NCBI GenBank assembly: GCA_028713975.1
Contig: JAQTNE010000001.1
Coordinates: 1 to 64,000 of the forward strand
Length of the DNA: 64,000 nt
Direction: 5' to 3'
DNA from: Sulfuricella sp.
GTDB taxonomy: Bacteria; Pseudomonadota; Gammaproteobacteria; Burkholderiales; Sulfuricellaceae
The notes under the pieces were generated by a model. That model did not search any database, was not told the DNA's origin, and worked only from the letters and a program-made list of their open reading frames with translations. Within the stretch, counting starts at the first letter, position 1, and each line of letters starts with the position of its first letter. Position numbers and translations under genes: made by a program. Positions 20,979 to 31,080 of this stretch are shown piece by piece.

Positions 20979-21455
20979 TTAACGGGCAATGGTATGAGTG
21001 CGCTTGATCTTGTTCTGCAACTGAACCAAGCCATAGAGCAGCGCTTCCGCCGTCGGCGGGCAGCCCGGCACGTAGACATCCACCGGCACGATGCGGTCGC
21101 AGCCGCGCACCACCGAATAGGAATAATGGTAATAGCCGCCGCCGTTAGCGCAGGAGCCCATCGAAATCACCCAGCGCGGCTCGGCCATCTGGTCGTAAAC
21201 CTTGCGCAAAGCAGGCGCCATCTTGTTGGTCAGGGTGCCAGCCACGATCATCACGTCGGACTGGCGCGGGCTGGGGCGAAAAACGATGCCGAAACGGTCG
21301 AGGTCGTAGCGCGAAGCGCCGGCCTGCATCATTTCAACCGCGCAACAGGCGAGACCGAAAGTCATCGGCCACATCGAACCCGTGCTGGCCCAGTTGAAAA
21401 CCGTGTCGAGGGAGGTGGTGACGAAGCCCTTTTCAAGAATCCCCTCAATGCCCAT
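20979..21455 (-). CDS. nuoB: NADH-quinone oxidoreductase subunit B
   Basis: [54 protein letters not shown]. Confidence 0.97.
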   Translation of the reverse strand: MGIEGILEKGFVTTSLDTVFNWASTGSMWPMTFGLACCAVEMMQAGASRYDLDRFGIVFRPSPRQSDVMIVAGTLTNKMAPALRKVYDQMAEPRWVISMGSCANGGGYYHYSYSVVRGCDRIVPVDVYVPGCPPTAEALLYGLVQLQNKIKRTHTIAR

Positions 21456-21574
21456 ACAGCACCTTCCTTAAAGTCTCGCTACCATACCGAATATGGTGCG
21501 GCACTTGGCATCCAACGGCAATCGCGGTCGGTCGCATCCCCGTTGCACGGGGCCCCTGCTTCCTGCTCATGCCG

Positions 21575-21931
21575 TTACTCCCATTCCAGCGCCCCCTTCA
21601 TCCACTCATAAATGAAGCCGACCACCAGGATGCCGAGGAAAATCATCATGGCGAGAAAACCGAACAGGCCGATTTCCTGCAATACCACTGCCCACGGAAA
21701 AAGGAATGCGATTTCCAGATCGAACAGGATGAACAGGATGGCAACCAGGTAATAGCGCACGTCAAACTTCATGCGCGCGTCTTCGAAGGCCTCGAAGCCG
21801 CATTCATAAGGAGAGTTTTTCTTGTCGTCAGGGCGGTGAGGGGCAAGAAGCCCACCCATTGCCATCGGAATAACCCCGATAGCCAGGCCGACCATGATAA
21901 ACAGCAAAATCGGAAAATAATTTTCCAGCAT
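21575..21931 (-). CDS. nuoA: NADH-quinone oxidoreductase subunit A
   Basis: [36 protein letters not shown]. Confidence 0.96.
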   Translation of the reverse strand: MLENYFPILLFIMVGLAIGVIPMAMGGLLAPHRPDDKKNSPYECGFEAFEDARMKFDVRYYLVAILFILFDLEIAFLFPWAVVLQEIGLFGFLAMMIFLGILVVGFIYEWMKGALEWE

Positions 21932-22064
21932 GTGCAGCCCACTTCCCTTCTAAGCCGGGCCGGACGCCCCGTCATGGCGCTCGTCCAAACCATGCGTTAG
22001 TTAATTACTCTACTGATTCAGCTATGGCCCACCCTCAAACAGAAGGCGAGGCCTTTTAGAAATC

Positions 22065-22149
22065 TGGTGCCGATGAGCAGACTCGAACTGCTACGGCTTT
22101 CGCCACCGCCCCCTCAAGACGGCGTGTCTACCAATTTCACCACATCGGC
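22065..22149 (-). tRNA. tRNA-Leu (anticodon GAG), CCA encoded
   Basis: Minus strand GCCGATGTGGTGAAATTGGTAGACACGCCGTCTTGAGGGGGCGG...GTTCGAGTCTGCTCATCGGCACCA; acceptor GCCGATG/CATCGGC, anticodon loop TTGAGGG. Confidence 0.95.
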
Positions 22150-22166
22150 ATTCAAAAACAGAGGTG

Positions 22167-22535
22167 TTACTTCGGGATTTCTCCAGCCTTCGATCCGGCC
22201 ACATCACCCTGGGCCGGAGCAACGGGTACCACTTTTGCTGCGTCAACCGGAAGCACTGGTTGAACGACACTCTTGTGCGACTCCATCAAACCGACTGACC
22301 GGGTCTTGTGGCTGGAAAAATAAGTCAGCCCCAAACTGGTCAGGAAGAACAGCGTGGCAAAAATCGCCGTGGCCCGGCTCAGGAAATTGGACGAGCCAGT
22401 AGAACCGAACAGGCTGCCGGAAGCGCCGCTACCGAAAGCCGCGCCCATGTCCGCGCCCTTGCCATGCTGCATCAGCACCAGGCCGATGACGCCCAGCGCC
22501 GCAATAATATGAATAACCCAAACCAGTGTTTCCAT
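22167..22535 (-). CDS. secG: preprotein translocase subunit SecG
   Basis: VLMQHGKGADMGAAFGSGASGSLFGSTGSSNFLSRATA. Confidence 0.96.
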   Translation of the reverse strand: METLVWVIHIIAALGVIGLVLMQHGKGADMGAAFGSGASGSLFGSTGSSNFLSRATAIFATLFFLTSLGLTYFSSHKTRSVGLMESHKSVVQPVLPVDAAKVVPVAPAQGDVAGSKAGEIPK

Positions 22536-22553
22536 TTTTACCTCAAAAACAGT

Positions 22554-23309
22554 TTAGCGCTGTGCCGCGCGGCAGATCGCCAGAAATTCTTGCGCATCCA
22601 GCGCCGCGCCGCCGATCAGTCCGCCGTCGATATCCGGCATGGAGAACAATTCCGCTGCATTCGCCCCCTTGACGCTGCCGCCGTACTGGATCACCAGCCC
22701 GTCGGCAATCTCCTTGCTCTGTACCGCAATCTTGCCGCGGATGAAGGCATGCACCGCTTGCGCCTGCTCCGGTGATGCTGTCTTGCCGGTGCCGATCGCC
22801 CACACCGGCTCGTAAGCCACAATCGCCTTGGACAGCGCAGCCACGCCCAGCCTGCCGGTCACCGCATCGAGCTGACGCTCCACCACCGCCTCGGTGATGC
22901 CTGATTCGCGTTCTTCCAGCGTTTCGCCGACACACAGAATCGGTGTCAGGCCGGCCTTCTGCGCCGCTTCAAATTTCATTGCCACGGTAACATCATCGTC
23001 GCCATACATGGCGCGACGCTCGGAGTGGCCGACCAGCACATATTTGCAACCGAAATCCAGCAGCATCGCGGCGGAAATCTCGCCGGTGAATGCGCCCTTC
23101 TCGTGCTGGCTCAGGTTCTGCGCGCCCCAGGCAATCGCCGAGCCTTGCAGCAGGGATTGCGCCTGGGACAGGTAAGGAGCGGGTACGCACACCGCGCACT
23201 TCATACCCTTTACGCCCGCCATTCCGGCGCTGACCGCTTCCAGCAGCGCCTTGTTCTGCGCCAGGCTACCGTGCATCTTCCAGTTACCTGCAACCAGTTT
23301 TTCCCGCAT
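22554..23309 (-). CDS. tpiA: triosephosphate isomerase
   Basis: LVAGNWKMHG, YVLVGHSERR, VAYEPVWAIGTGKTASPEQ. Confidence 0.97.
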   Translation of the reverse strand: MREKLVAGNWKMHGSLAQNKALLEAVSAGMAGVKGMKCAVCVPAPYLSQAQSLLQGSAIAWGAQNLSQHEKGAFTGEISAAMLLDFGCKYVLVGHSERRAMYGDDDVTVAMKFEAAQKAGLTPILCVGETLEERESGITEAVVERQLDAVTGRLGVAALSKAIVAYEPVWAIGTGKTASPEQAQAVHAFIRGKIAVQSKEIADGLVIQYGGSVKGANAAELFSMPDIDGGLIGGAALDAQEFLAICRAAQR

Positions 23310-23577
23310 CGCTGTCATTCTCACTTTTGCAAAGCGGGTCATGATACTGTCTCAGGCCATCCCGGTCAATCTTGGTTGGCGATCGGCTTGTGCGAGGCGG
23401 CCATGCCTTGCCCCAGCCCGCAGCACGAAATTTCCCCCGTAGTTCAAGGTATTACTGAAAGCCGACCCATTCAGCGCCACGCTCCTTCCGCCCGCTTTAT
23501 CTCTTGCAATAAAATACCCCCTTCATTAAAAAATATGATATGACTCGCTTTCGTGTTGAAGCGCAAACCCCTTTTAC

Positions 23578-25614
23578 ATGAAAAAGCGGAACAAAAACCC
23601 GATGACTGACTATACCAAATTAAGCAAGGCGCAATTGATCGCAGAAATCGGGCGGCTACGGGGAAATGTTCCGGGACACACAGACAACGAAATGCGTCTG
23701 CTGCAAGATATAAAGACCCAGCAGATCGGGCTGGAAGCGCAAAGCCGCGAACTGCAAGAAGTGCGGCAGCAGCTTGAAGAGGCGCGCGACCGTTATGCCG
23801 ACCTGTACGATTTTGCCCCGGTAGGCCACTTTACCTTGGGCGAGGGTGGGCTCGTCCATGAAATCAACCTGACCGGTGCCACGATGTTGGGGCAGCCGCG
23901 CTCCGGTATCATTGGCAAACCTTTTTCTGCTTACCTGGATCAGAGTGACCACCCGAGTTTTTTTCAATATCTGCGACAGGTGTGCATTTCTTCCGGCAAT
24001 ACCGTTGCCGAAGTAAGGCTCAGGCACAACCGGAAAGATATCCGGCTGGAAAGCATGTCCATGGCCGCAACAACTGACCGCCCCCGTAGTTGCCGCATGG
24101 TGATAACCGACATTACCGAACAGCAGCGCGCCAGGCGGGCCCTGCAGGAAAGTGAGTCCCGCTGGAAATTCGCATTGGAAGGCGCCGGTGACGGCGTGTG
24201 GGACTGGAACATCCAGACCGGCGAGGTACTGTTTTCAAGACGCTGGAAAGAAATGCTGGGGTATGCCGAAAACGAGATCGGGAACCGCTACGATGAGTGG
24301 GAAGCGCGAATCCATCCGGACGATAAATTACAGACGATGGCCAACCTGCTTGCCTATCTCGACGGCAAGGTGCCGAGCTACGCCAATGAATACCGCCTGA
24401 GATGCAGGGACGGCAGATGGAAATGGATACTCGCCCGCGGCATGGCGGTCAGCCGCGATGCCGATGGCGAGCCGCTGCGCATGATCGGCACGCACGCCGA
24501 CATCAGCAGAACCCAGTTGCTGGCGGAAGAACTCCAGCAAAGCCAGGACCTTCTCGTCGACCTCTCCGAACAGGTTCCGGGCTTTGTCTACCAGTACCGG
24601 TTATTCCCGGACGGACATTCGTGCTTCCCCCTTGCCAGCGCCGGGATACGCAATATCTTCGAACTTGCGCCGGCACAAGTGCGAGATGATGCCGCGCCAT
24701 TGTTCGCCCGCGTATACCCGGAAGACCGCGACAATTTAATCGCTGTCATGCAGGAATCGGCCCGCACCCTGCAACCGTGCCAACATGAATTCAGGGTGAT
24801 GCTACCGAAACAGGGCATACGCTGGCGCCTGATAGGGGCGCAGCCAGAAAAACTGGAAGATGGCAGCGTGCTGTGGCATGGTTTTGTCATCGATATCAGC
24901 CCGATCCGGGAAGCCAAACAGCACGCCCAGGAGCTGCTGCGGCAGAATCGCCTGATCATGCAGTACATGTTCGATATTCAGGAAAAAGAAAGCCGCCACC
25001 TCTCGCGCGAACTGCACGACGACCTTGGCCAATGGCTGACCGCGATACAGGCAGAAGCCGAGGCAATTTGCAATCTCGCCCGCGGCGGGCAGAACCCCGC
25101 CATCCACGAAAGCGCACAAGCCATCAGCAACAACGCTGGCGAAGTGCATAAAACGATCCGCGCCATGCTGCACCGCCTGCGCCCCAGCCTGATGGATGCA
25201 CAGGGGCTGGCGGACAGCCTGCGGGAGCTGGTGTCGCAGTGGCGCAAGCGCCACCCCGGCATTGCCTGCGATCTGATACTGGACGGCGACCTCGCCGGTT
25301 TAGAAGAAGCCCTCAACATCGCCGCTTACCGTATCATCCAGGAAGCACTCACCAACATCACCCGCCATGCCCAGGCCAGCCAGGTAACGGTGAAGCTGCG
25401 CCATGTGGCGGATGAGCCATCCGCCACCGGGATGCTGCTACTGACGGTGGAAGATGACGGCATCGGCATGAATGCCGGCCTGCGGCCCAAGGGATTGGGA
25501 TTGCTGGGAATGCGCGAACGGGCGATCGCGGCAAACGGCAGTATGAAACTGTACAGTTCACCGGAGCATGGCACGCGCATTGAAATTCGCCTGCCGCTGG
25601 TGATATCCGGGTGA
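23578..25614 (+). CDS. multi-PAS sensor histidine kinase (HisKA_3/NarX-type)
   Basis: PAS repeats and LSRELHDDLGQWLTAIQAE with C-terminal ATPase GLGLLGMRERA. Confidence 0.9.
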   Translation: MKKRNKNPMTDYTKLSKAQLIAEIGRLRGNVPGHTDNEMRLLQDIKTQQIGLEAQSRELQEVRQQLEEARDRYADLYDFAPVGHFTLGEGGLVHEINLTGATMLGQPRSGIIGKPFSAYLDQSDHPSFFQYLRQVCISSGNTVAEVRLRHNRKDIRLESMSMAATTDRPRSCRMVITDITEQQRARRALQESESRWKFALEGAGDGVWDWNIQTGEVLFSRRWKEMLGYAENEIGNRYDEWEARIHPDDKLQTMANLLAYLDGKVPSYANEYRLRCRDGRWKWILARGMAVSRDADGEPLRMIGTHADISRTQLLAEELQQSQDLLVDLSEQVPGFVYQYRLFPDGHSCFPLASAGIRNIFELAPAQVRDDAAPLFARVYPEDRDNLIAVMQESARTLQPCQHEFRVMLPKQGIRWRLIGAQPEKLEDGSVLWHGFVIDISPIREAKQHAQELLRQNRLIMQYMFDIQEKESRHLSRELHDDLGQWLTAIQAEAEAICNLARGGQNPAIHESAQAISNNAGEVHKTIRAMLHRLRPSLMDAQGLADSLRELVSQWRKRHPGIACDLILDGDLAGLEEALNIAAYRIIQEALTNITRHAQASQVTVKLRHVADEPSATGMLLLTVEDDGIGMNAGLRPKGLGLLGMRERAIAANGSMKLYSSPEHGTRIEIRLPLVISG

Positions 25615-25621
25615 ATAAACC

Positions 25622-26281
25622 ATGAATAACAATATTTCCTCAAAGCCGATTACGGTACTGCTGGTGGATGACCATCCGGTAGTGCAGGACGGCTACCGTC
25701 GCCTGTTGGACAATACGCCGGACATCCGGGTGATAGCGGAAGCCGGCGATGGCGAAAGCGCCTGCCTCATCTACGCAGAATGCGTCCCAACCGTGGTCAT
25801 TCTCGACCTCAGCATGCCCGGCATCGGCGGCATGGAAACCATTCGCCGCATCAAGGCCAGGGATGCCAATGCGCGTATCCTGGTATTCACCATGCACGAC
25901 ACCGAAACCCTGATCATGCGCACGCTGGAAGCCGGCGCCACGGGCTACCTCACCAAGCAGGGCGGCATAGCGCAGATGGTGGAGGCGGTGCGCCAGGTAG
26001 CGCAGGGAAAACCGTTCATCGATCCCAAACACGTCACGAATATGGCCACCCGGCAACTGTTCGATTCCGTCGAAGACCCCTTACGGGTGCTTTCCACGCG
26101 GGAATTCCAGTTGTTCCAGTTGTTTGCGGAAGGGCGATCAGTATCCGAGGTTGCAGAAACCCTTTCGATCAGCCCCAAAACCGTCGGGGTTCACCACTCC
26201 CATATCATGAAGAAGCTGGGGCTGGAAAATCCCACCCAGCTCGTCCGCCTGGCCATCCGCAGCAATCTGATCGACTCCTGA
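25622..26281 (+). CDS. NarL/FixJ-family response regulator
   Basis: LLVDDHPVVQDGYRRLL receiver and LuxR HTH LSTREFQLFQLFAEGRSVSEVAETLSISPKTVGVHHSHIMKKLG. Confidence 0.93.
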   Translation: MNNNISSKPITVLLVDDHPVVQDGYRRLLDNTPDIRVIAEAGDGESACLIYAECVPTVVILDLSMPGIGGMETIRRIKARDANARILVFTMHDTETLIMRTLEAGATGYLTKQGGIAQMVEAVRQVAQGKPFIDPKHVTNMATRQLFDSVEDPLRVLSTREFQLFQLFAEGRSVSEVAETLSISPKTVGVHHSHIMKKLGLENPTQLVRLAIRSNLIDS

Positions 26282-26322
26282 CCGCAGGCCGCGATTTTAA
26301 TGCGGCGGCTTGCCGTTCGCAT

Positions 26323-26356
26323 TCGTAATAATCCCGTAACATTGCCGCCCTACTAT
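26323..26356 (+). promoter_or_regulatory. putative PhoB-box promoter of pstS
   Basis: GTAAT (26325-26329) and GTAAC (26336-26340) at 11-nt period, then 10 nt, then TACTAT (26351-26356). Confidence 0.55.
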
Positions 26357-26414
26357 AGCGACCAGCCAACAGGGGAATCCTCTGTTTTCTTTAGATCCAG
26401 TCAGGAGAACATCA

Positions 26415-27461
26415 ATGAAATTTGAACTTGGTAAGAAACTGGTCGCCTCTGCCGCTCTGGCGCTGATTATGAGCCCTGCTGCCTTTGCCGCCGACGTCAC
26501 CGGCGCGGGCGCAACCTTTCCCTTCCCGATTTACGCCAAATGGGCTGAAGCCTACAAGGCCAAAACCGGCACCGGCATGAATTACCAGTCGATCGGATCG
26601 GGCGGCGGGATCAAACAGATCATCGCCAAGACCGTGGACTTCGGTGCCTCGGACATGCCGCTTAAAGCGGAAGAGCTGGAGAAAAACGGTCTGATGCAGT
26701 TCCCGGCGGTAATGGGCGGCGTGGTGCCGACCCTCAACCTGCCCGGCATGACTGCCGGCCAGTTGAAACTGAATGGCACAGTATTGGCCGACATCTTCAT
26801 GGGCAAGATCAAAAAGTGGAACGATCCGGCCATCGCTGCACTGAACAAGGGCACTCAACTGCCCGACCAGGCCATTACCGTAGTTCACCGTTCCGATGGT
26901 TCCGGCACCACCTTCATTTTCACCAACTACCTGGCTAAAGTCAGCGCCGAGTGGAAGGCCAAGGTCGGCAATGACACTTCTGTCGCATGGCCTGCCGGTG
27001 TCGGCGGCAAGGGCAACGAAGGCGTCGCCTCTTATGTGCAACGCATCAAGGGCTCGATCGGCTATGTCGAATATGCCTACGCCCTGCAAAACAAGATGAA
27101 CTATGCCCAATTGCAGAACAAGGACGGCCAGTTCGTCAAGCCCGAGGAAAATTCCTTCAAGGCTGCCGCCGCCAATGCCCACTGGGACAAGGCACCCGGC
27201 TTCTATGAAATCCTCACCGACGAGCCCGGCAAGGCGAGCTGGCCGATTACCGGCGCCACCTTCATCCTGATGCACAAGAACCAGGACAAGCCGGCAAATG
27301 CGGTTGAAGTGCTGAAATTCTTCGACTGGGCCTACACCAACGGCGACAAGATGGCGCTCGAGCTGGATTACATCCCGATGCCGGACAGCGTTTCAAAGCT
27401 GGTCAAAAACGCCTGGAAAGCCCAGATCAAGGGCGCTGACGGCAAAGCGGTCTGGAAGTGA
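26415..27461 (+). CDS. pstS: phosphate ABC transporter substrate-binding protein
   Basis: ADVTGAGATFPFPIYAKWAEAY, VHRSDGSGTTFIFTNYL. Confidence 0.96.
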   Translation: MKFELGKKLVASAALALIMSPAAFAADVTGAGATFPFPIYAKWAEAYKAKTGTGMNYQSIGSGGGIKQIIAKTVDFGASDMPLKAEELEKNGLMQFPAVMGGVVPTLNLPGMTAGQLKLNGTVLADIFMGKIKKWNDPAIAALNKGTQLPDQAITVVHRSDGSGTTFIFTNYLAKVSAEWKAKVGNDTSVAWPAGVGGKGNEGVASYVQRIKGSIGYVEYAYALQNKMNYAQLQNKDGQFVKPEENSFKAAAANAHWDKAPGFYEILTDEPGKASWPITGATFILMHKNQDKPANAVEVLKFFDWAYTNGDKMALELDYIPMPDSVSKLVKNAWKAQIKGADGKAVWK

Positions 27462-27562
27462 TACCGGCATAATCCGATCTTTCCTGCCCACCGAATTCCT
27501 GACTGCGGATTTGCTGGGCAGGTTCTCATTTCCTCCTGCCACCCTGTTTTCGAGGAGCTCGA

Positions 27563-27787
27563 TTGAATATCAATCAAATCATCCACAATCAACTCGACGC
27601 GACAATTACTAACCTGATCCGCGCCCGCGACAAAATAACCTGCATGGAACCCGATGACACACAGGAAATAGGTCAGCAAATCGAGTCGGCTGCTTTCTAC
27701 CTGGAGGATATCCGGTATAATTGGCTATCCCTGCTGCACAGCCATGTTGTCCGGCACCCGCTCACCAGCCCCAACCGGGAGGCATGA
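27563..27787 (+). CDS. small hypothetical protein (TTG start)
   Basis: 74 aa ORF with upstream cgaggagct RBS-like motif; stop overlaps next ATG (ATGA). Confidence 0.55.
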   Translation: MNINQIIHNQLDATITNLIRARDKITCMEPDDTQEIGQQIESAAFYLEDIRYNWLSLLHSHVVRHPLTSPNREA

Positions 27788-28038
27788 TGAATACCCTGAA
27801 GAAAATCGAGAAACGCCTGCTGAAAAACCCGGACGAGCACGCCTCTCAAGTTTTCAAAGATCTGACCAGGGCGCTCTACCTGGGAGAAAGCTTCAACCTG
27901 AAGGCGATTTACGATCTCGATTACGAGGATTTCGAACTGGCATTGGCGGTATTGAAGGATTGGCGGCTCGACCGCTTTACCAAAACCAAGGAACGGCTGA
28001 AAGAGCTTGTCGATGCCCAAAAAAATAATGCCGATTGA
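27784..28038 (+). CDS. small hypothetical protein, 84 aa, charged and helical
   Basis: MMNTLKKIEKRLLKNPDEHASQVFKDLTRALYLGESFNLKAIYDLDYEDFELALAVLKDWRLDRF; 4-nt overlap with upstream ORF. Confidence 0.65.
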   Translation: MMNTLKKIEKRLLKNPDEHASQVFKDLTRALYLGESFNLKAIYDLDYEDFELALAVLKDWRLDRFTKTKERLKELVDAQKNNAD

Positions 28039-28187
28039 CCCCCTCCTTTCCCGGAATATTTCTGCACCACTCCCCGTTTGCCGGCTCGATACCTTAGGCT
28101 TTAAACTGCCCCACTCAAAACCATTGCATCAGAAAAAATGGATTAACCGTTTTTTGTACGCCATTCATTAAAAAAGGCACTCCTTTC

Positions 28188-28841
28188 ATGGCCCATTCTT
28201 TGATCACTCGTCTTTTGGCGGCCGTCGCGCCCAAAGATGAAAAATTTTTCAATCTTTTCGACTCACATGCCAAGGTTCTTGTTGAAGCGGCCAAACGGTT
28301 GGCCATTATTTCATCGGCGCCGATCAGCGAATTCGAGCTCCACTTCGCGGAAATCCGCTCGCTGGAAACCCAGGCAGACAGCATCGCCAGAACCATCCTG
28401 CTATCCCTGCACAAGTCATTCATCACTCCTCTTGACCGTAGTGAGATCAAGGACCTGATCATGGCCCTGGATGACGTGGTGGACTACATCGAGGACATTC
28501 CGACCAAATCCTCCCTCTATGGCAAGGGCGAATTCACCTCAGAAATGGCGGCACTGGGCCAAATTGTGCTGCGCGCCGCCGAAAAACTCGCCGAAGCGGT
28601 CAACCTGATGCACGACATGACCAATGCAGTCCGGATCATCGAAATCTGCGGAATGATCGGCGAAATCGAATCCGACGCTGACCGGGTGATGCGCCAGGGA
28701 ATGGAGCGGCTGTTCAAGGAAGAAAACGATCCGAAAACACTCATCAGGATCAAGGAAATGTATGAACTTTACGAGGAAGCAGTGGATCGCTGCGAGGACG
28801 CTGCCGACGTGATTCACGGCATTACCCTCGAACGAATCTAG
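28188..28841 (+). CDS. DUF47 family (PhoU-like) phosphate transport accessory protein
   Basis: PKDEKFFNLFDSHAKVLVEAAKRL, LMALDDVVDYIEDI. Confidence 0.92.
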   Translation: MAHSLITRLLAAVAPKDEKFFNLFDSHAKVLVEAAKRLAIISSAPISEFELHFAEIRSLETQADSIARTILLSLHKSFITPLDRSEIKDLIMALDDVVDYIEDIPTKSSLYGKGEFTSEMAALGQIVLRAAEKLAEAVNLMHDMTNAVRIIEICGMIGEIESDADRVMRQGMERLFKEENDPKTLIRIKEMYELYEEAVDRCEDAADVIHGITLERI

Positions 28842-28850
28842 TAACCCGTT

Positions 28851-28936
28851 CATGATAAAACGGATGGATGCGGCACGAGCCAGCTGCCTCCCCCTTTTTC
28901 AAAGGGGGGTATCTATTTTTTTTAGCGTGACTGATC
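28851..28936. repeat. short form of an element with conserved ends catgRtaaaac ... agcgtgactgaYc
   Basis: Shares both ends and the ctttttcaaagggggg segment with 63714-63873. Confidence 0.75.
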
Positions 28937-28969
28937 TATTAGGCATATCCGAAAAAGAGAATTTTAAAA

Positions 28970-29971
28970 ATGCCTGAAACCGCATTCCTGACTATCGCGC
29001 TGCTGGTTTTGCTGGCGCTGGCTTTTGATTTCATGAACGGGTTTCACGATGCGGCAAATTCCGTCGCTATCCTGGTGTCCACCAGGGCGATGAGCCCGAA
29101 ATGGGCGGTACTCTGGGCCGCCTTCTTCAACTTTATCGCTTTTCTGTTTTTTGGCATATCCGTTGCCAAGACCATCGGGTCGGGAATCGTCAATCCGTCC
29201 GTGGTCGACAACTCAGTGATATTTGCCGCGCTGGCGAGTGCCACCATCTGGAACATTATTACCTGGCGATTCGGCATTCCCTCCAGTTCGTCCCACGCCC
29301 TGGTCGGCGGATTCGCCGGCGCAGCCATCGCAAAAGCCGGCTTCGGCTCCCTGGTGGGCCATGGATTCCTCAAGACCGGCCTGGCGATTATTCTTTCGCC
29401 TCTGCTCGGCCTGGTGCTGGCCCTGGCATTGACGATCGCCCTGTCCTGGATTCTGATCCGATCTACCCCGTTCGCAGTGGATGCCCGCTTCAGACGGCTG
29501 CAATTCCTTTCCGCATCCCTTTACAGTCTCGGCCATGGCGGCAACGATGCCCAGAAAACCATGGGCATCATCTCCATCCTGCTCTACGCCAACGGCATGA
29601 TAGAAGGGAAATTTTACATACCGCTCTGGGTGGTGCTGGCCTGCCAGATAGCAATGGGGATGGGAACCTTGATGGGTGGCTGGAGAATCGTCCGCACCAT
29701 GGGAATGGGCATCACCAAACTTAAACCCGTAACCGGTTTTTGCGCCCAGAGCGCCGGCGGAATCACCTTGTTTCTCGCCACCTGGCTGGGCATTCCCGTT
29801 TCCACGACCCACACCATCACCGGCGCCATCATCGGCGTGGGTATGACGCGGCGCGTCTCCGCAGTGCGCTGGGGCGTGGCGCGAAATATCGTATGGGCAT
29901 GGGTGCTGACGATTCCGGCAGCCGCCTTGGTGGCTGCGGCTTTGCAGCTAATCAGCGGAAAACTGTTTTGA
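28970..29971 (+). CDS. pit: PiT family inorganic phosphate transporter
   Basis: DFMNGFHDAANSVAILVSTRAMSP, SLGHGGNDAQKTMGII, GIPVSTTHTITGAIIGVG. Confidence 0.94.
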   Translation: MPETAFLTIALLVLLALAFDFMNGFHDAANSVAILVSTRAMSPKWAVLWAAFFNFIAFLFFGISVAKTIGSGIVNPSVVDNSVIFAALASATIWNIITWRFGIPSSSSHALVGGFAGAAIAKAGFGSLVGHGFLKTGLAIILSPLLGLVLALALTIALSWILIRSTPFAVDARFRRLQFLSASLYSLGHGGNDAQKTMGIISILLYANGMIEGKFYIPLWVVLACQIAMGMGTLMGGWRIVRTMGMGITKLKPVTGFCAQSAGGITLFLATWLGIPVSTTHTITGAIIGVGMTRRVSAVRWGVARNIVWAWVLTIPAAALVAAALQLISGKLF

Positions 29972-30023
29972 GGGTGGATTTTACTGCCCGTTCAGTCGGC
30001 CAGGAGCAGCAAAAAAGCCAGGT

Positions 30024-30057
30024 TTGTAACATCCCTGTAATATTGGCAGGTTAATAT
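30024..30057 (+). promoter_or_regulatory. putative PhoB-box promoter of pstC
   Basis: GTAAC (30026-30030) and GTAAT (30037-30041), 11-nt period, 10 nt gap, TAATAT (30052-30057). Confidence 0.55.
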
Positions 30058-30096
30058 AAACGGCTGTGATTGTTGCCGCACCGAGCCCATTAATCA

Positions 30097-31068
30097 ATGA
30101 AAAGCACGCCCAAATTATTCTCGGATACCTACCTGAAACGGCAACACCAGCTGGATATGGTGTTCCGCAACACCACCCGCTTTTTCGCTTTTCTGGTTTT
30201 CGCCCTGCTGGCTGGCATTGTGTTATCCCTGTTTTTCGGCAGCCTGCCCGCGATCAAGGCATTTGGGCTCGGCTTTCTGTTCAGCTCGGAATGGAACCCG
30301 GTCACGGAGAAATTCGGCGCACTGGTGCCGGTCATCGGCACCCTGTCCACCTCCATCATCGCCCTGCTGATCGCCATCCCAGCCAGCTTCGGCATCGCCC
30401 TGTTCATCACCGAACTGTCACCGCGCTGGCTCAAACGTCCGCTCGGCGTCGCCGTGGAGCTGCTGGCGGGCATCCCGAGCATTATCTACGGCATGTGGGG
30501 CCTGTTCGTTTTTGCGCCAGCCTTCGCCGACCATGTCGAACCTTGGCTCACCGATCACCTCGGCAATACCGCGCTGATCGGCCCGCTGTTCCAGGGGCCG
30601 CCGATGGGCATCGGCATGCTCACCGCCGGGCTGATCCTGGCAATCATGGTAATTCCCTTCATCGCCTCGGTGATGCGCGACGTATTCGAGATCGTACCGC
30701 CGATGCTCAAGGAATCGGCCTATGGCCTCGGCGCCACCACCTGGGAAGTGGTGTGGCACGTCGTGCTGCCCTACACCAAAATCGGCGTGGCCGGCGGCAT
30801 CATGCTCGGCCTCGGACGGGCGCTGGGCGAAACCATGGCGGTTACCTTCGTCATCGGCAATTCCCATGAACTCAGCACCTCCCTGCTGATGCCGGGCAAC
30901 AGCATTTCTTCCGCCCTGGCCAACGAATTCAACGAGGCGGTTGGCAAGCTTTATACTTCCGCGCTGATCGAGCTGGGCCTGATCCTGTTCCTGATTACCT
31001 TTATTGTGCTGGCGCTTTCCAAGCTGCTGTTGATGCAGCTTTCCAAGCGCGAAGGCCAGCAATCGTAA
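30097..31068 (+). CDS. pstC: phosphate ABC transporter permease PstC
   Basis: [35 protein letters not shown]. Confidence 0.96.
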   Translation: MKSTPKLFSDTYLKRQHQLDMVFRNTTRFFAFLVFALLAGIVLSLFFGSLPAIKAFGLGFLFSSEWNPVTEKFGALVPVIGTLSTSIIALLIAIPASFGIALFITELSPRWLKRPLGVAVELLAGIPSIIYGMWGLFVFAPAFADHVEPWLTDHLGNTALIGPLFQGPPMGIGMLTAGLILAIMVIPFIASVMRDVFEIVPPMLKESAYGLGATTWEVVWHVVLPYTKIGVAGGIMLGLGRALGETMAVTFVIGNSHELSTSLLMPGNSISSALANEFNEAVGKLYTSALIELGLILFLITFIVLALSKLLLMQLSKREGQQS

Positions 31069-31080
31069 AGGAATGACGGC

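Noticed and set aside
27483-27522. possible terminator after pstS (cctgccca ... tgggcagg)
   Set aside because: 8-bp stem but a 24-nt loop and no T tract; might be a processing hairpin but not supported as a terminator
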